Made by a program: the position numbers and the translations under genes
Shown here: one piece after another, positions 24,395 through 36,844 of the stretch
Layout of the letters: the number at the start of each line of letters is the position of its first letter
Position numbering within the stretch: position 1 is the stretch's first letter
Assembly: GCA_037043015.1 (NCBI GenBank)
Contig: CM073321.1
Coordinates: 20,705,001-20,769,000, forward strand
Source of the DNA: Bryum argenteum
Taxonomy: Eukaryota; Streptophyta; Bryopsida; Bryales; Bryaceae
Length of the DNA: 64,000 nucleotides
Direction: 5' to 3'
Notes under the pieces: generated by a model
Told to the model about the DNA's origin: nothing
Databases searched by the model: none
What the model saw: the letters and a program-made list of their open reading frames with translations, nothing else

Positions 24395-26492
24395 TTAAAC
24401 CAGAAGCTCAAAAGAACTAATGATCATTTTCAGCTTGTCCGCCATTTTACTCCACCGCCGCTCATTAGAACCTGTCGTCAGCGTGAAGAATTTCCCTGTG
24501 ACGATCAAGAACCCACCCAAAGTTCAGGAGACAAGTGTCTACAGATGTATCTGTATCACAGCAGGTAGTGCCTTTCATAACCGAAACTTAAAAAACACTT
24601 CGTTCGGTGTTCAGCACTCAGTCATAGACCTAAGAAGATGCACGCCACAAATTGATCGAATCTTTTTTAAAATAGGAAGGTGGAAGCCTAAACACAATAA
24701 AGAGAAACGTAAAAAGGAGATGTACCATCCTTAATTGCCACCGTCCCCAGACCGTGACGAGTGAAGTTCGAGGCTTTCGTCAAAAACTCGAAAGTGTAGT
24801 ATGTAAGACCATCGTTCGTGCGCTGCACAATAGATGAATGAAATCAGCTCATTCACCAATTCATCAGGTACAGTACAAGGAAATTCCAAGAGTAAACTAA
24901 TAAGCGCAAGTACCTCCTTGGCTTCTAATACTTGAGTCTTCTGCGTAGGCGAGGCTAACACCCTCTCAACCAGAGCCTTTGCAACCTACAATTAATAAGA
25001 CCACGGAATCAACTCTGCATCGCAAGATTACATTCTGCAATATCCTAAGACTGATATTACATACGGATAGTAACCTTGAATACAAAGGACAAAATGCTAC
25101 ATGGAAGATACGAAATAATACTAGAGGTACTAAAGATATTGAAAGGCGTAAAAGCAACCGTACCGCATCTGGTGTTCCTAATTCAGATAAACTTGTCTTG
25201 TCAGTTTTGATAATGCTCACGCTCACGCTCTCTAAAGGTTCAATCACATCTTTAAAAGCAACATCCTGGCCTTTAACGGCAACTTCCTGCAGTTCGGCAA
25301 ACAATGAGAAAAGAACAATCGACCAAACAAAACGAAAAAAATCAATAAAAAATTGGTAGAGACCTCACAAAGAGGAACAAAAAGGGATCCAAACTCCGAA
25401 GTGAACATGTAGGCTGTACCTGCCAGCCGAATGGGTAGAAAAACTTGTATCCATCAGCATTGTCTAGAATGGCGGTGTATCCTTTCGGAGCGTCTGCACC
25501 ACGGAATGAGTGCCCAAAAAAAGCCACTATCAAACTTCGTCCGAACAGATATGGGAGCAGCCTGTGTTAACTGCAGCGCACCACCGCCTTGCATCAACCG
25601 CTGGTCGGGGGAAGGCTGTGTCCGAACTGTGTCCAAACTAGAGCAGCAGGACGGACTGCTAAATATTCTACCGCAGCGGACTGGTGAAGTGCGCAGATTT
25701 CGAAATTGACAGAAAGATATCACTTGTGTATGCTAAGTGCGTTGATATTGACTTAGATTCAGCGCAGGAGATTGACGGCAAACATATATCCATCACAGGA
25801 TTCTAAAGAGACTGGAAACGGAACATCCGATCTAGACCCACATAGGACGAGGAGATGAAATTGACCAAAGTCCGGCAGAAGAAAGTAGAGGGTTACCGAA
25901 CATACTTATGGCGAAAGCAAAGCTCCCAAAGGTAGTGAAAGTGGCAACAATAGCAGCAGCTCCTCCCAACACATGTCTACGCGTCAAAATCTCAGACTCT
26001 GTCATCGCCAAATCATACAATTGTAAACTACACAAATGATGCACAAAAAGGACAAATCAAAGAATATGTGCAAGGCAACTTCCAAATTTCGTTACCTTTA
26101 GGTTTATCGGATCTTGATGCTCGAATTGTGGCCCGAGACGGGGAGTTTGCAGCGCCATTCAGCATCACGGGTGCGATGATCTGTCAACGATTGTGACCAA
26201 TTAGAAACCGACTTACTGGAGTGTACCACTGTCCGGGGCATCGAAGCTTGCATGTGGAAAAAAAAATCAGGATTACTTAACTAAGTACAGTTCATATTCT
26301 AAGCAAGACAGCAAGGGTGTGCGACAAGATAAATTCAGTGTCGACTTCCATTGAATACTAAGGATGTGCGAGTGACACATTGCACTAGTCGAAGACAGGA
26401 ATTCTGTCGTTTACCTCATTGAAAACGAGATTTGAAGCGCATCGCCTACCCATCGATGAATAGATAGAGCTTGGGACTTGCAGCGCAGCCAT
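24395..26492 (-). CDS. PNSL1: PsbP-domain thylakoid lumen protein, PNSL1/PPL2-like, complete eight-exon gene
   Basis: Exons: 26415-26492, 26096-26180, 25906-25998, 25420-25493, 25164-25286, 24914-24985, 24726-24822 and 24395-24495. All junctions are GT-AG, all phases agree, and there are 240 codons with stop TAA. Residues 1 to about 55 look like a chloroplast transit peptide. About 60-90 is a twin-arginine lumen signal (LTRRHVLGGAAAIVATF then a hydrophobic run and FAFA). The rest is a PsbP fold: GYTAILDNADGYKFFYPFG, FKDVIEPLESVSV, TYYTFEFLTKASNFTRH and TTGSNERRW. Length and motifs agree best with PNSL1 (PPL2), a lumenal subunit of the chloroplast NDH complex; other PsbP-like proteins are possible. 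The start is the first ATG of the open first exon. A 20-bp minisatellite begins about 400 bases upstream. This is the one clearly intact host gene in the window. Confidence 0.88.
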
Positions 26493-26885
26493 ATCTCCCC
26501 ACCTTCAAAAACAGCATCGGAACAATTGAATGAATGCTGAGGCACTGCAACATGTGAAACTACTACTCGGAACCCGTCCGTGAGACGGAGGCAATTGACT
26601 GTAACACACCTGTGACGACAGTGGGGTCACGACGGGGGCCGGAGGGACGCCGGAGCACGGTTGGAGCGAGTGAGAACAAGTTGGCAGCTTCCAAAAGAGA
26701 TGACAGTGACAAAATGGCTCTACAACCATAGGCACATACCTGGTCTCTGGATCACTAGCAATGTAAAAGCACCAGCAGCCTGCCGAGTGCGTATCCAGAG
26801 TTGGGTGTCCCTGGCCTTCCACGTCGCTCCCTTGATAAGAACTCTCTTTGTTTTCGAGATGATTCTTTTGAAGTTCTGTTCTCCA

Positions 26886-27133
26886 TTCGACTTCGTTCGA
26901 CTGCGTTCGACTTCATTCGACGTCGTTCGACTTCGTTCGCTGTCGTTCGACTTCGTTCGCTGTCGTTCGACTTCGTTCGCTGTCGTTCGACTTCGTTCGC
27001 TGTCGTTGGACTTCGTTCGATGTCGTTCGACTTCGTTCGACGTCGTTCGACTTCGTTCGCTGTTGTTCGACTTCGTTCGCTGTCGTTCGACTTCGTTCGC
27101 TGTCGTTCGACTTCGTTGGACTTCGTTAGACTT
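26886..27133. repeat. 20-bp CGTTCGACTTCGTTCGCTGT minisatellite
   Basis: About twelve units of roughly 20 bases are built from two 10-base halves, CGTTCGACTT and CGTTCGCTGT. The density of TTCG and CG is high. Several frames stay open on both strands (Arg/Ser-rich readings); these are by-products of the repeat. It lies upstream of the PNSL1-like gene. Confidence 0.9.
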
Positions 27134-27201
27134 AACAGACGAACACGTAACATCCGTCGTCGTTGCAATACACCACACAAACCCATATTATCTGTATCTA
27201 C

Positions 27202-27463
27202 TTCTATAACATAATATTGTTCGGGGATCCTTTCTACCCACCTAAGTACCTACCCAACTATGTACCCACCCAGCTACATACCTACCCACCTACCCACCTA
27301 CGTTTACCCACGTACCCATCTACTCACGTACCCACCTACCCACCTACGTTTACCCACGTACCCATCTACTCACGTACCCACCTACCCACCTACGTACCTA
27401 CCCAACTACGTACCTACCTACCTACAAACCTACCTACCTTTTATGCTTTTGGATTATGTATTT

Positions 27464-27510
<47 letters not shown>

Positions 27511-28685
27511 ACGAGTAGATATAAAAATAATAAACATAATACTGTTCGAGAAAATGGTAGCCACGAGATACTTTTTAGCTTCTTCGTCAAGACGACGGGG
27601 ACCTTACTAGACAAAATTGGGCGATCCTTCCTACCCACCAATGTACCCACCTACCAACTCAACTACCTACCAACCTACAAACTTACCTACCTACCTTCTT
27701 TTACGTTCTTTTGATTATGCATTAAAATTAGATATATACACATATGAACAAAAGAAATATAAAAATAGAAAGAAACAGAGTTTGAGAAAATGAAAGACAC
27801 GGGATTTTTTTTAAATTAAAGACCTTCCCCGTTGGGACGACGGGGACTTTACTAGTCTGCTTCTATAACATAATATTGTTCGCCAATCCTTCCTACCCAC
27901 CAAATCTTTCTATCCACAAAAACCTTCCTACCCACCATACTTTCCTACCTACCAAACCTTCCTACCTACCAGACCTTCCTACCTACCAAACCTTCCTACC
28001 CAAAGTACCAAGCTATCATCTTACGAACTTACCAACCAACCTATCTACCTATCTTCTTTATGTTCTTTGGAATTTGTAAATTAAAATGAATTAAAATGAA
28101 TTTGTAAATTAAAAGTACCATATAAAGAGCTTTCCTATCGGGACGACAGGTACATTGCTAGTCTATAATAAAGTACTGTTCAGCAATCCTTCCTACCCAC
28201 CAATGCATCAACCTACCAACCTACGAACTTACCAACCTACCTACCTTCTTTTATGTATTAAAAAGATATGAATAAAGAGAGAGAAAGGAAGAAAATAAAC
28301 CGTTTAAGGAAATGGTAGACACGGGATACTTTTTTAAAAGTACCATATATAGACCTTTCCCTCGGGACGACGGGAATCATACTAGTCTATAATAAAATAC
28401 TGTACCGCGATCCTTCCTTCCCACCAACTTACCAACTTACCAACCTACCAACATACAAACCCACCAACCTACAAAATTACCAACCTACCAACCAACCTTT
28501 TTTTATGTTTTCAGGATTATGGTAAAAAAGTATAAAAATAATAATGGAACACGGAAAATATATAACAAAATACTGTACCACGATCCTTCCTACCCACCAA
28601 CTTATTAACCTACCAACATACAAACCTACCAACCTACAAAATTCTCAACCTACCTACCAACATTTTTTTATGTTTCTTGGCTTAG
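27202..28685. repeat. Composite tandem array with CTACC microsatellites, about six units
   Basis: Units begin near 27202, 27605, 27850, 28155, 28382 and 28558. Each has ACTAGTCTATAATAAAATAC (variants), then GATCCTTCCTACCCACC, a variable run of CCAACCTAC/CTACCTACC repeats, a TTTTATGTTCTTTGGATTATG piece, and in most units a GGGACGACGGG box. Unit length varies from about 175 to 400 bases because the microsatellite grows and shrinks. A 40-plus base poly-A run lies at about 27466-27509. No coding capacity is credible. Confidence 0.8.
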
Positions 28686-30449
28686 GTTGAAAGTACCATA
28701 TTTGGAGTTGTTTAGAATTTATAATTTAGTACATCCCATTAGAATTATGGAAAATGGAAAACAAAAACAGAAGACAAGGAACTCAAAACAAGGGAATGAG
28801 CAAACGGAGGACATGCTATAAATCTTACAAAGCACAGGAACATAGAAGAAGGAAACGAAGGACATGCTGTAAGTCTTAAAAAGCATGGCCGTTTTCACGC
28901 TTGCAAGGCCATTATCTGCACAAAGTGATTTTCTCTTGGATTTCTTTTGACCAAAGGTGTTAATGAGGTGAAGGTTAACAGCTTTTTTTCATTCCAATAA
29001 GTTTATTGGTCGCATTTTGACTTCAAAGTAAAAATGATGAAACTTAATCATGTTCATTGACTACCTTACTCCGTGGTCAGTTTCAACACACGAGAGACAA
29101 AATGAATTATTTTTAACTGGGCAAAGCTTTCAACAATAGAAATAGAAATATTCTGGATTTCGAACTTTGCCAGCATGTTTATTCTGCCCTTTCGGCGTTT
29201 TGTGGGGTCGCTATTAATGGTGGAGCCAGGCTTAAAGGAGTGACAAGAAATACACTTCACATACTAGTTTAGGTATGCATTTTCGATTTTCGATTTGATT
29301 TGCAAAAATTAAAATCATTTCCATTACCAATGATTTTTAATTATGTGTTTCATGTTTTGAATTACAGTGCAAAATGAAGACAAAACAACATATGGTGGTT
29401 GTAGAGTAGGACCATTGTGATGCTTCATAAACATGCACTATGAAGCAACTTCAATGTAGTATTTACCATTATCATAGTATTTGTATTGATATAAGATTGA
29501 GACATTTTATTTTGGTTTGAGAATGAATTGTATTTTTAATTTGAAGCAAAGTTTTTCTTCATCTTGAATTTTATAATTTTCTACAGTAGTCTTTGAATTT
29601 TTGCAATTTCAAACAAGTATAATATTTTCAAAAATTAGGCATTAAGGCTTTATAATTTTTGCACATTGAACAAATTTCAACATATAATTTTCCAAAACAT
29701 TCAACATTCTTGATTTGAATTAAATTATGTCGAAACTGGCCACAACGTAGGGTATGTTATGATCTCGTGATCTATGAGGCCGCATTACTCAAAATTTGAC
29801 CTACATGATGTACTATGCGTTTACTTCAAGATTGTACAATTTAGACTTAAATAACTTACATTTGTTTTGATTTATAAGACTAGTTTCGAGAATGTGCTAT
29901 TTTTGTACAAATGAGACAAACCATCTAGAGGTCAAACACTTAACCTTTAAACGTGCCATGTCTTGAAAATCAAGACAAGCGCTGAGAAGCAACAACTTGA
30001 AGGGCCATAACTTCTTCATCCACATTCCGTTTTAGATGAAATCACTTAAATTAGGTCCAAACAAAGTCTTGTTTGTGTAGTAAAAATTGAAAATTCATAC
30101 AATGAATTATAAATCAATAGCATGCATTTTAGTGAAGGTGGCTTCTGTTTTAGGTTCTCAAGCATGGGACATGGTTTATCAATGCAAGACACTTATGTGA
30201 AATAAATATAATCATGATTTTTTCATATATATTTTTTGCATAATTATGATCTTGAGATGAACCCCTCCCCTTCCTTGCCTTAAGAATCGCTCGTAGCACT
30301 GAGATACGGTGATCCCATCTCAAAGATTTAAATCTTGCAGATTGTCCAAATGAGAGTTTATAGTCGACACTACACGTTGATTTATGCCGACAAACCTTCC
30401 GAGCCTAAGTGTAGCAACGCTGTTGAATTTGATTGTCACAAGTGGTGGG
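28686..30449. other. AT-rich intergenic stretch
   Basis: Nothing gene-like was seen. A dispersed repeat copy lies at about 29755-29860 and is listed separately. Confidence 0.5.
29755..29860 (+). repeat. Dispersed repeat, copy 1 (ATGATCTCGTGATCTATGAG)
   Basis: It matches the segments near 47225-47325 (same strand) and 60890-60965 (opposite strand) over about 90 bases. The shared pieces are ATGATCTCGTAATCTATGAG, ACTCAAA, ACATGACCT and ACAAGATT. Confidence 0.55.
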
Positions 30450-30459
30450 GCTCTATATA

Positions 30460-30770
30460 GATGTAGACAGGATATCCTGCATGCGGGTACTTACCAGCGT
30501 GGTTGCCCCGCCTATACTTCCTACCCAACCAAAAAATGACCACTATTATTTTTTCATTTTTTGATGCTTCTAAGCACTTTTTTAAAAATTTAATGTTTGT
30601 AAATGGGATCTAAGACCCCATAGCACCCCTTCGTGGCATGATGGGTGACATCTACCATTCAAAAATAGGGGGCAAATTTACCCCCAAATTTTTATTTGGC
30701 CGGGAAGGGTTGTAAGGCAAGAAGGCAAGCACGCTGGTAAGTACCAACGTGGGGGATGCTCTTCCAAATT
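30460..30770. mobile_element. MITE, Mutator-like by its 10-bp target duplication
   Basis: GCTCTATATA is present intact on both sides (30450-30459 and 30771-30780). The inner 311 bases have long imperfect terminal inverted repeats of about 70 bases, including the perfect 16-mer GGTACTTACCAGCGTG at 30486-30501 and its complement at 30730-30745. No open frame of note is inside. The long inverted ends and 10-bp duplication suit a non-autonomous MULE derivative. Confidence 0.75.
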
Positions 30771-31654
30771 GCTCTATATACACAGACCCCATGTTCATCT
30801 CTAAAGCCAAATTGCTCCAAAACTCCTAGGAAGTCTCAAATTGCCAAAAAGTACCAACATTCGATTTTCAGATTTTGATGCATTTCTAAGTATGTATTTT
30901 TGGGTATTTTAGGTATGTATTTGTAGGATTTAGTAGCGACCTTGTATGTGTCTATGTATATCAAATCTCACATTCAAACTTCTTACCAATTTTGAGATCA
31001 TAAGTTGGAGAATAAGTTTTTTCTCCTTGTCGTAGAAAGGGTAACTGTGATTTGAGGGCAACAAAACCATTTTTGATGAAAAATATGATATGAGGCTCTT
31101 CGGTTTCTTGTTCCTAGGTAATTTAGGAACATGTCAATGTAATTTTTACCCACATGCGACCTACAAAACACGTGTATTTTTTTTCATTCACATTGAAGTA
31201 TGCTGTAATTTAATCACAAAGGCCAATATTGGACAATAAAAATGGCATGTGAAGAATCATTGCATTGAAAGTTCAAATGGTGAGATCATACCTTAAAACC
31301 TAATTTACATGCATAGAAAACAAAACTTGGAAAAAAGTAAGATCTCAAATATTAATGAATTTTTGAAGTTTTTGTTGATTTTGTGCAGATTTTGAGGGTA
31401 ATTGATCACATACCACAGTTTGGAGAGTTTTGGGCAGTTTTCAAATAGTTTCTTCACTCTTTGGTTAAAAATATCTCTTAAAGTATGAGGAATTTTGAGG
31501 CATAAAGGACATTCGAAAAGTCACGGGAATACCTTACAACGTGTCACAATTCTCAACATCATAAAAGCTAATTTTAGAATGTTAGAGGGTAATGAAAGCC
31601 ACAACAAACAAATTTTGTTGTTAGTCGACTTTGGGAGTTAGCTTTGAGTCATAC

Positions 31655-32045
31655 CAGGGCCACACCAGCCAAGCAAGGGGAGAACACCAGCCCGTAGCTA
31701 GGGCCTTCACGTTCCAGGGGGTGCTTTTCCCGCTGCTAGGGAGGGGGTGGCTTTGCATCTAGCAGGCTCTCTTCCTGCGCGGCTGGAGCCGCCACCGACT
31801 GCCCATGGGGCTTCTTTGATTGATAGTGCAAGAATGGCGTTGGTCAGCACAATACAATCACACAAGGGAACCAGTCATCGGTCAATGCATTTGCCCCCTT
31901 AGCTGCCCTGTTTCCCTCCCGGCCCCTACTGAACCAACATGCTGGTTTGAGGCCGCACAGGTCAGAAGGCAATCCCAACTTGCTAGCCCATGCTATCTGG
32001 CTGGACAGAGCTGGCCCCCTGGTGTGGCCCAGCTATCACTCTTTC
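31655..32045. other. GC-rich island with weak inverted ends
   Basis: A sharp rise in GC content occurs inside AT-rich flanks. GGGCCACACCAG near 31662 is matched in inverted form by CTGGTGTGGCCC near 32018. The sequence between is rich in GGCC and CCAGC. It may be a small non-autonomous element; no target duplication was found. The rest of 30781-32600 shows no feature. Confidence 0.35.
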
Positions 32046-33000
32046 AGTAGGCCATGACGCGCTCTTTCACTTCTAACAAATCAAACAGTTTCCAGTTTTA
32101 GGCAAAGTTTAATACCAGTCTAAAATATCACATTAAAAGTAAAAAGTTCTCATCACTATGTCTCATGCAATAGTGGTCATATTGTAAAATGGACTTAGAA
32201 TGCTGTAATTTGTCTTCCGTTGCTTCTGTATTTATTTTAGTTTGTTTTTCCTCTAAGGTAGAATAAGAAATCTGCGCATATGGTTTATAAGACAAAAAAT
32301 AAATCATCAGCTTTACTAAAAAATCTATTGACGTGGTTTATAATGATCACACAAGCTGCAGTGATGATCTGTATATTCATGCTATTTGTGAAGTAGTGTA
32401 AAGCATAAGGATGCATATACGATTGATGAGCTTAATTTGTTCTAGCGCTTACATCCTACCAAATTCATCAAGCTCTCAACCCACTTCTACACATCAGATG
32501 TGTCATACTTCATGCTGTTGTTATGTCTTTGAGAACTTTGTTCTTTCCAATAGACAAGTATTCTGCTATGCTCTGAGCTAGGTGGCTCTAGGTAAGGGTA
32601 TTATGAGTATTACCATCTTCTTCTGTTACTCCTTGTCTGGCATTTTACCATCAGTGTCTAAATTTGTTGCGGCTGTAACATAGAACCCTTTTGTCGATGC
32701 CAGTTTTTGATTAGGCTCTATCTCCAAGATCAAGAGGTGATTGGCAATACCGTAATGTTGTGCACCAACCGCAGACGTCTGTTTGGCAGGTGATCTTCCA
32801 TCTGTGTATTCACGGGTCATCAAAGAAAATGAATTGCTGATAGTGCAAAGGGAATGGAAATGAATCCGGACACACTATATTGTATATGTGGTTGAAGTTT
32901 GCCATGTTGTATCTGTACTTGTCATGCTGAATACTCTGCACTTGCACGTCTAGTGTGGCTCTTACCCATTTGCATAGCAAATCTGTTGTGAAATGGTTCT

Positions 33001-36000
33001 TTAATTGAGCTCTAATATCTCCTTCGAATATTCTACATGCTGGGCGGTATACTCAATGAGCATTTCATTGTGAATCACCCAACGTAATTGCTGTATATAA
33101 GTGGCCACCACACATGAGTCTTGTGTTACAAGGCCCCCTGTGCTGTTCGCACCCGCAAATGCATCCCAAATGCATGCATTTGCAGATGAGAGGTTGCAAA
33201 TTGCTCCAGAAGAAAGGAGAACTATACGTCGTCCTTGTTTAGACAATCACCAATCGCTTCTATTATTTTGTTGCACTCGTGCCTTTAGCTAATCTACAAA
33301 GCATGGCAAATCCCTCAATTTGGCAGAGGGGGTACGTCACAGGTCTAGAGGATTGATGACATCTTGACTGTAGTCAAAATGTTTCATGGTCTTTCCATTG
33401 ACGTTCTTTCGAAATGAAGTATCTCTTGTGCAACACTGCCACCTTTGTTGTTAGACTATTTAATTCCATGCTTAACACACACACATGCGTCAGATGCTCA
33501 AATGTCCTGGAATATGTCTTTATAGACATCCTATCGTCCGTACTGATGACGCCTACTTCATCTACATTGACATCTTCGGACATTTTGGTGGACTCTTGAA
33601 TATTAGAAGCGATGTCCTGCAAAACATCTGTGTTGACATCTACGTTTGTCAGACTTCGATTCGATCATTCATGTTACCAAGGCATGGTGCTACAGACATC
33701 AACTATAATATGGCTTGACATGCCTAAGTATTGGTGTAGAACTCACTCTCGCCATGGTTCCAAGCAAGCTACGTTGTTGATGACGACTGCATGTGCGTAG
33801 CCTCGTAACTCATCACACATTCAATGCTTTGTTGTTTAATTGCGCTCCAAGATCTCATAATTCATGGAAGCATCCTCGTTTCCATCCCATACGCGGAATT
33901 TTTTTGCTTTGTGGTCTTTCATGTACTTTGAACAGAATCCAAGAGTTTTGTCTAGACAATAACCTTCCGCTATGCTGCCTTCGGAATGTGTGTGCGTGTG
34001 TACGTAATCTTTGAGCGTCTTCATGTATCTCTTGATTGGATACATCCATCTATAATGGATCAGTCCACATATGAAGAGTTCTCCCACAAGATGTACAAGA
34101 AGATGCGCCATCACGTTTAAGAATGTCAGTGGGAATCTCTTATCCAACACGCATGTCGCCTTTACCACATCATGGATCATACTATCATGGTAGTCTTCTT
34201 GTACCTCTTTCTGACATAGACGCTCAAAAACCCTGCAAATTTTGATGATTGCAACGTGCACCTCTTTGTCCATGACGTCCCGAATGGCCACAAGAAGTAT
34301 ATGCAACCCCCCATACAATCAGTGTGTGCAAGTAAGAAAGTGATAATCCTCTAATATTGAGATGTGTGTGCCTACATGATTAGCATGCTAGTTCCTTCTA
34401 CCTCAAAAGAGGGTCACAAAAGCAACTACCATGTGTGCAAGGACGTAAGGATGCCTTTTTGGACATCCTTCTAGACACACAAACGTCTTCATATATTGTA
34501 GTTTCTCGTCTTGCAACCGTTAGTAAATTGCCCTACATAGTTTGTTGGAGTTTGCATACTTGAAACTATGTGAATAAACTCTTGTTTCTCGTCTGGCTTT
34601 TCAATGTGGAGGGGGTGTGGCATGTAGTACTCATCACCTTGACGATATGCCAGTTGCAACCAAATCCTCTCAAGTATATTTAAATCTTGTAGATCTTAGC
34701 GATCTTACAACTATTGCTCATTCCAAAAAAAGTCTTCAAAATGTTCTCAAATAGATTTTTCTTAGTGCATGACATCCAAGATGTGACAAACCTTTAGATG
34801 CTATTACATAGTAACCATTTATGTGATTAGATTCACATACATTGTGGTCAGTATGCTTCCATTGTACGATTAATTGCCGTCCATGTCTACTTGTCATAAT
34901 TGATGTCTACGCGGATGTCTACAAGGACATTTGTCAAGTCTCTGAAGAGATCCGCGTAAAGTGCTATATCGATTATATGCCCGTAAAGTGCAAAACACGG
35001 GTTTTATAGCAGTAAATTAATGACTTCCTTGCGTGCCAGTAAAGTAGCTTGTAGAGGCACTAAGACGCTTGACTCTCGTGCTGTGAACAGGGTTATCAGT
35101 AGCCCCTTGTCGTCCACCAAGATCCTAGTATGATTGCCGCCATGCAGCGTACTTGATGATGTCTAACCCTGTGACCGCTAGGAGCGTCGCTTGAGTCTCA
35201 CAATGGTTGTTAAACCTAGTGTACCTACAATGAGGATGGTGACAACCGAGATATCGACATATTCCTCCATACACTATTTTCGAGCCTCTTACCGTACGGT
35301 CAACGCGTAGATCTCCAATTATCGCCATACGATCATCAGTCTGTGAGCCATAGCAAGGACAACCTTTATACCTCTTACATGATAGACCAGAGATCAAGCC
35401 CTACACTAGGAAATTCAAAATTGTCCACATCTACAACACGTGTAGGTTGAAACGTCGAGCACCATGTTGAGCACCTCTCCTGTCACACCTTGCCAAAGTT
35501 GCTGTAGCTCGTTCAACAATATGCGAAGGTATACATCAATGTTTGCTGCCGTGGGCAACTGTTTCCTTGAAATCAGTATGCACAATGATATGAAGAACTT
35601 CTTTGTAACAAACGATGGCTCGAAGTTATAAATCGATACGAACACTAGCGACGCTGACCAGTTTGAGCTGCTCAACTTGAACGGATTGACATTGTCAAGT
35701 GCAAAAGCAAGTGGTATTTCGGTCCTCACTTCCAAAGATGTCAAATGTCAAAGGGTCGGTGTTGATGTGCTTCCACGTAGGACTATCAACAACAGATTGC
35801 ACAATTCCATCATCACTAACATGGTTCTTGTAACCGTTCAACATGCTAGCAATCCCCGGAGATCTCCACAGTTGTTGGAGCCACAGAATGAGAGAAAAGT
35901 GTCTTATCACCTTAGTTGGGTTGGAATTTATACCCTCCAACCATCTGGACTTTGAACATTGTGGGCATGCTTGCAACTCTGCATAATCATCCACGTACAA

Positions 36001-36844
36001 TACACACTCATCTAGACAAAGATGGATGTTGTTTTGGTCCAACCCTGACCTCCAATTTCTCTTAGCAATAGCATAACGACTATTGGGCAGCTTGTTGCCC
36101 TTTGATAGTAAATCCTCAGCCAAGTACCTAAAGAGGTAGCTTCTAAACGTATTGGTGACATGAAACACAACAGACTTGTTCATAGAAACGATTGTAGCAG
36201 ACACATTACTCGTTTTTGCTCCTAAATGCACGGGTGTCGTGGCTTCCGCATACAAGTTCTACAATTCATCAACTATGTTGCTCTCAAACTTATTAAGTTT
36301 GCCTCTTGCATCCTTGCGTAGTGCATCGCCACAATCCAAAGCTTCCATACCCTGGCGCTCAACCCCGTGAAACCCATCGAGTAGTATGGCGTCTCCATTG
36401 ACATGATCTCCTCTCTGGATATCTTCAACAACGACTTCCGAGACATCATTAGCGTCACCCGTGCCAACTTCATCTACGAGGTCGTCATTGTATGCAACAT
36501 CGTCCCCCTATATAACGTTCGCTCAAAACACATGAGGCGGGTCACCCTCGATGATGGACCTAGTGAAAAATGTGTCTCTGCCAACCGCTGCGAGTTGCTC
36601 CTTGATGACGGACGATTTTTAAAATCATTGGGGTCGATGTCCATGACAAACCACGTCGACCCGAATGACAAGTTTGGTAAGGGCAGTAAAATGATAATTG
36701 ATATGTTTTGTGTTGTTGCCACCCGGAGCTTTGTCTAGGGGATAAGGTCTTTAAGTGACATGTGATACATTGTACGCTCATCACGCATGGTTTTGAATCG
36801 TTCCGCCCTTGCCGCGCCGCTCTGTAGCCGCACCTTTGCTGCAA
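33001..36844 (-). pseudogene. CACTA (En/Spm) transposase, TNP2 type, decayed
   Basis: Minus-strand blocks follow TNP2 order. They are: LPNSRYAIAKRNWRSGLDQN with LDECVLYVDDYAELQACPQC (about 36150-35960); a cysteine-containing spacer and SPTWKHINTDPL (about 35770); LAFALDNVNPFKLSSSNWSA (about 35700-35640) with VTKKFFISLCILI; the KGYKGCPCCG-like zone (KRYKGCPCYG) and KIVYGGICRYL (about 35380-35270); and a DUF4218-like part (LTFLNVMAHLLVHLVGELFI, IHYRWMYPIKRYMKTLKDYV, about 34140-34010). The blocks lie in different frames with several stops, so no full protein can be made. Minus-strand pieces at 33374-33720 and 33001-33246 may be its 3' part or an accessory frame. CACTA-type ends were not located. 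Confidence 0.82.

Noticed and set aside
26720-27214. Long overlapping Arg/Ser-rich open frames on both strands
   Set aside because: They are made by the 20-bp minisatellite, whose period keeps several frames open; there is no start context, splice pattern or domain.
27163-28079. Tyr/Pro/Thr-rich open frames and a poly-Lys reading
   Set aside because: They come from CTACC microsatellites and a poly-A run.
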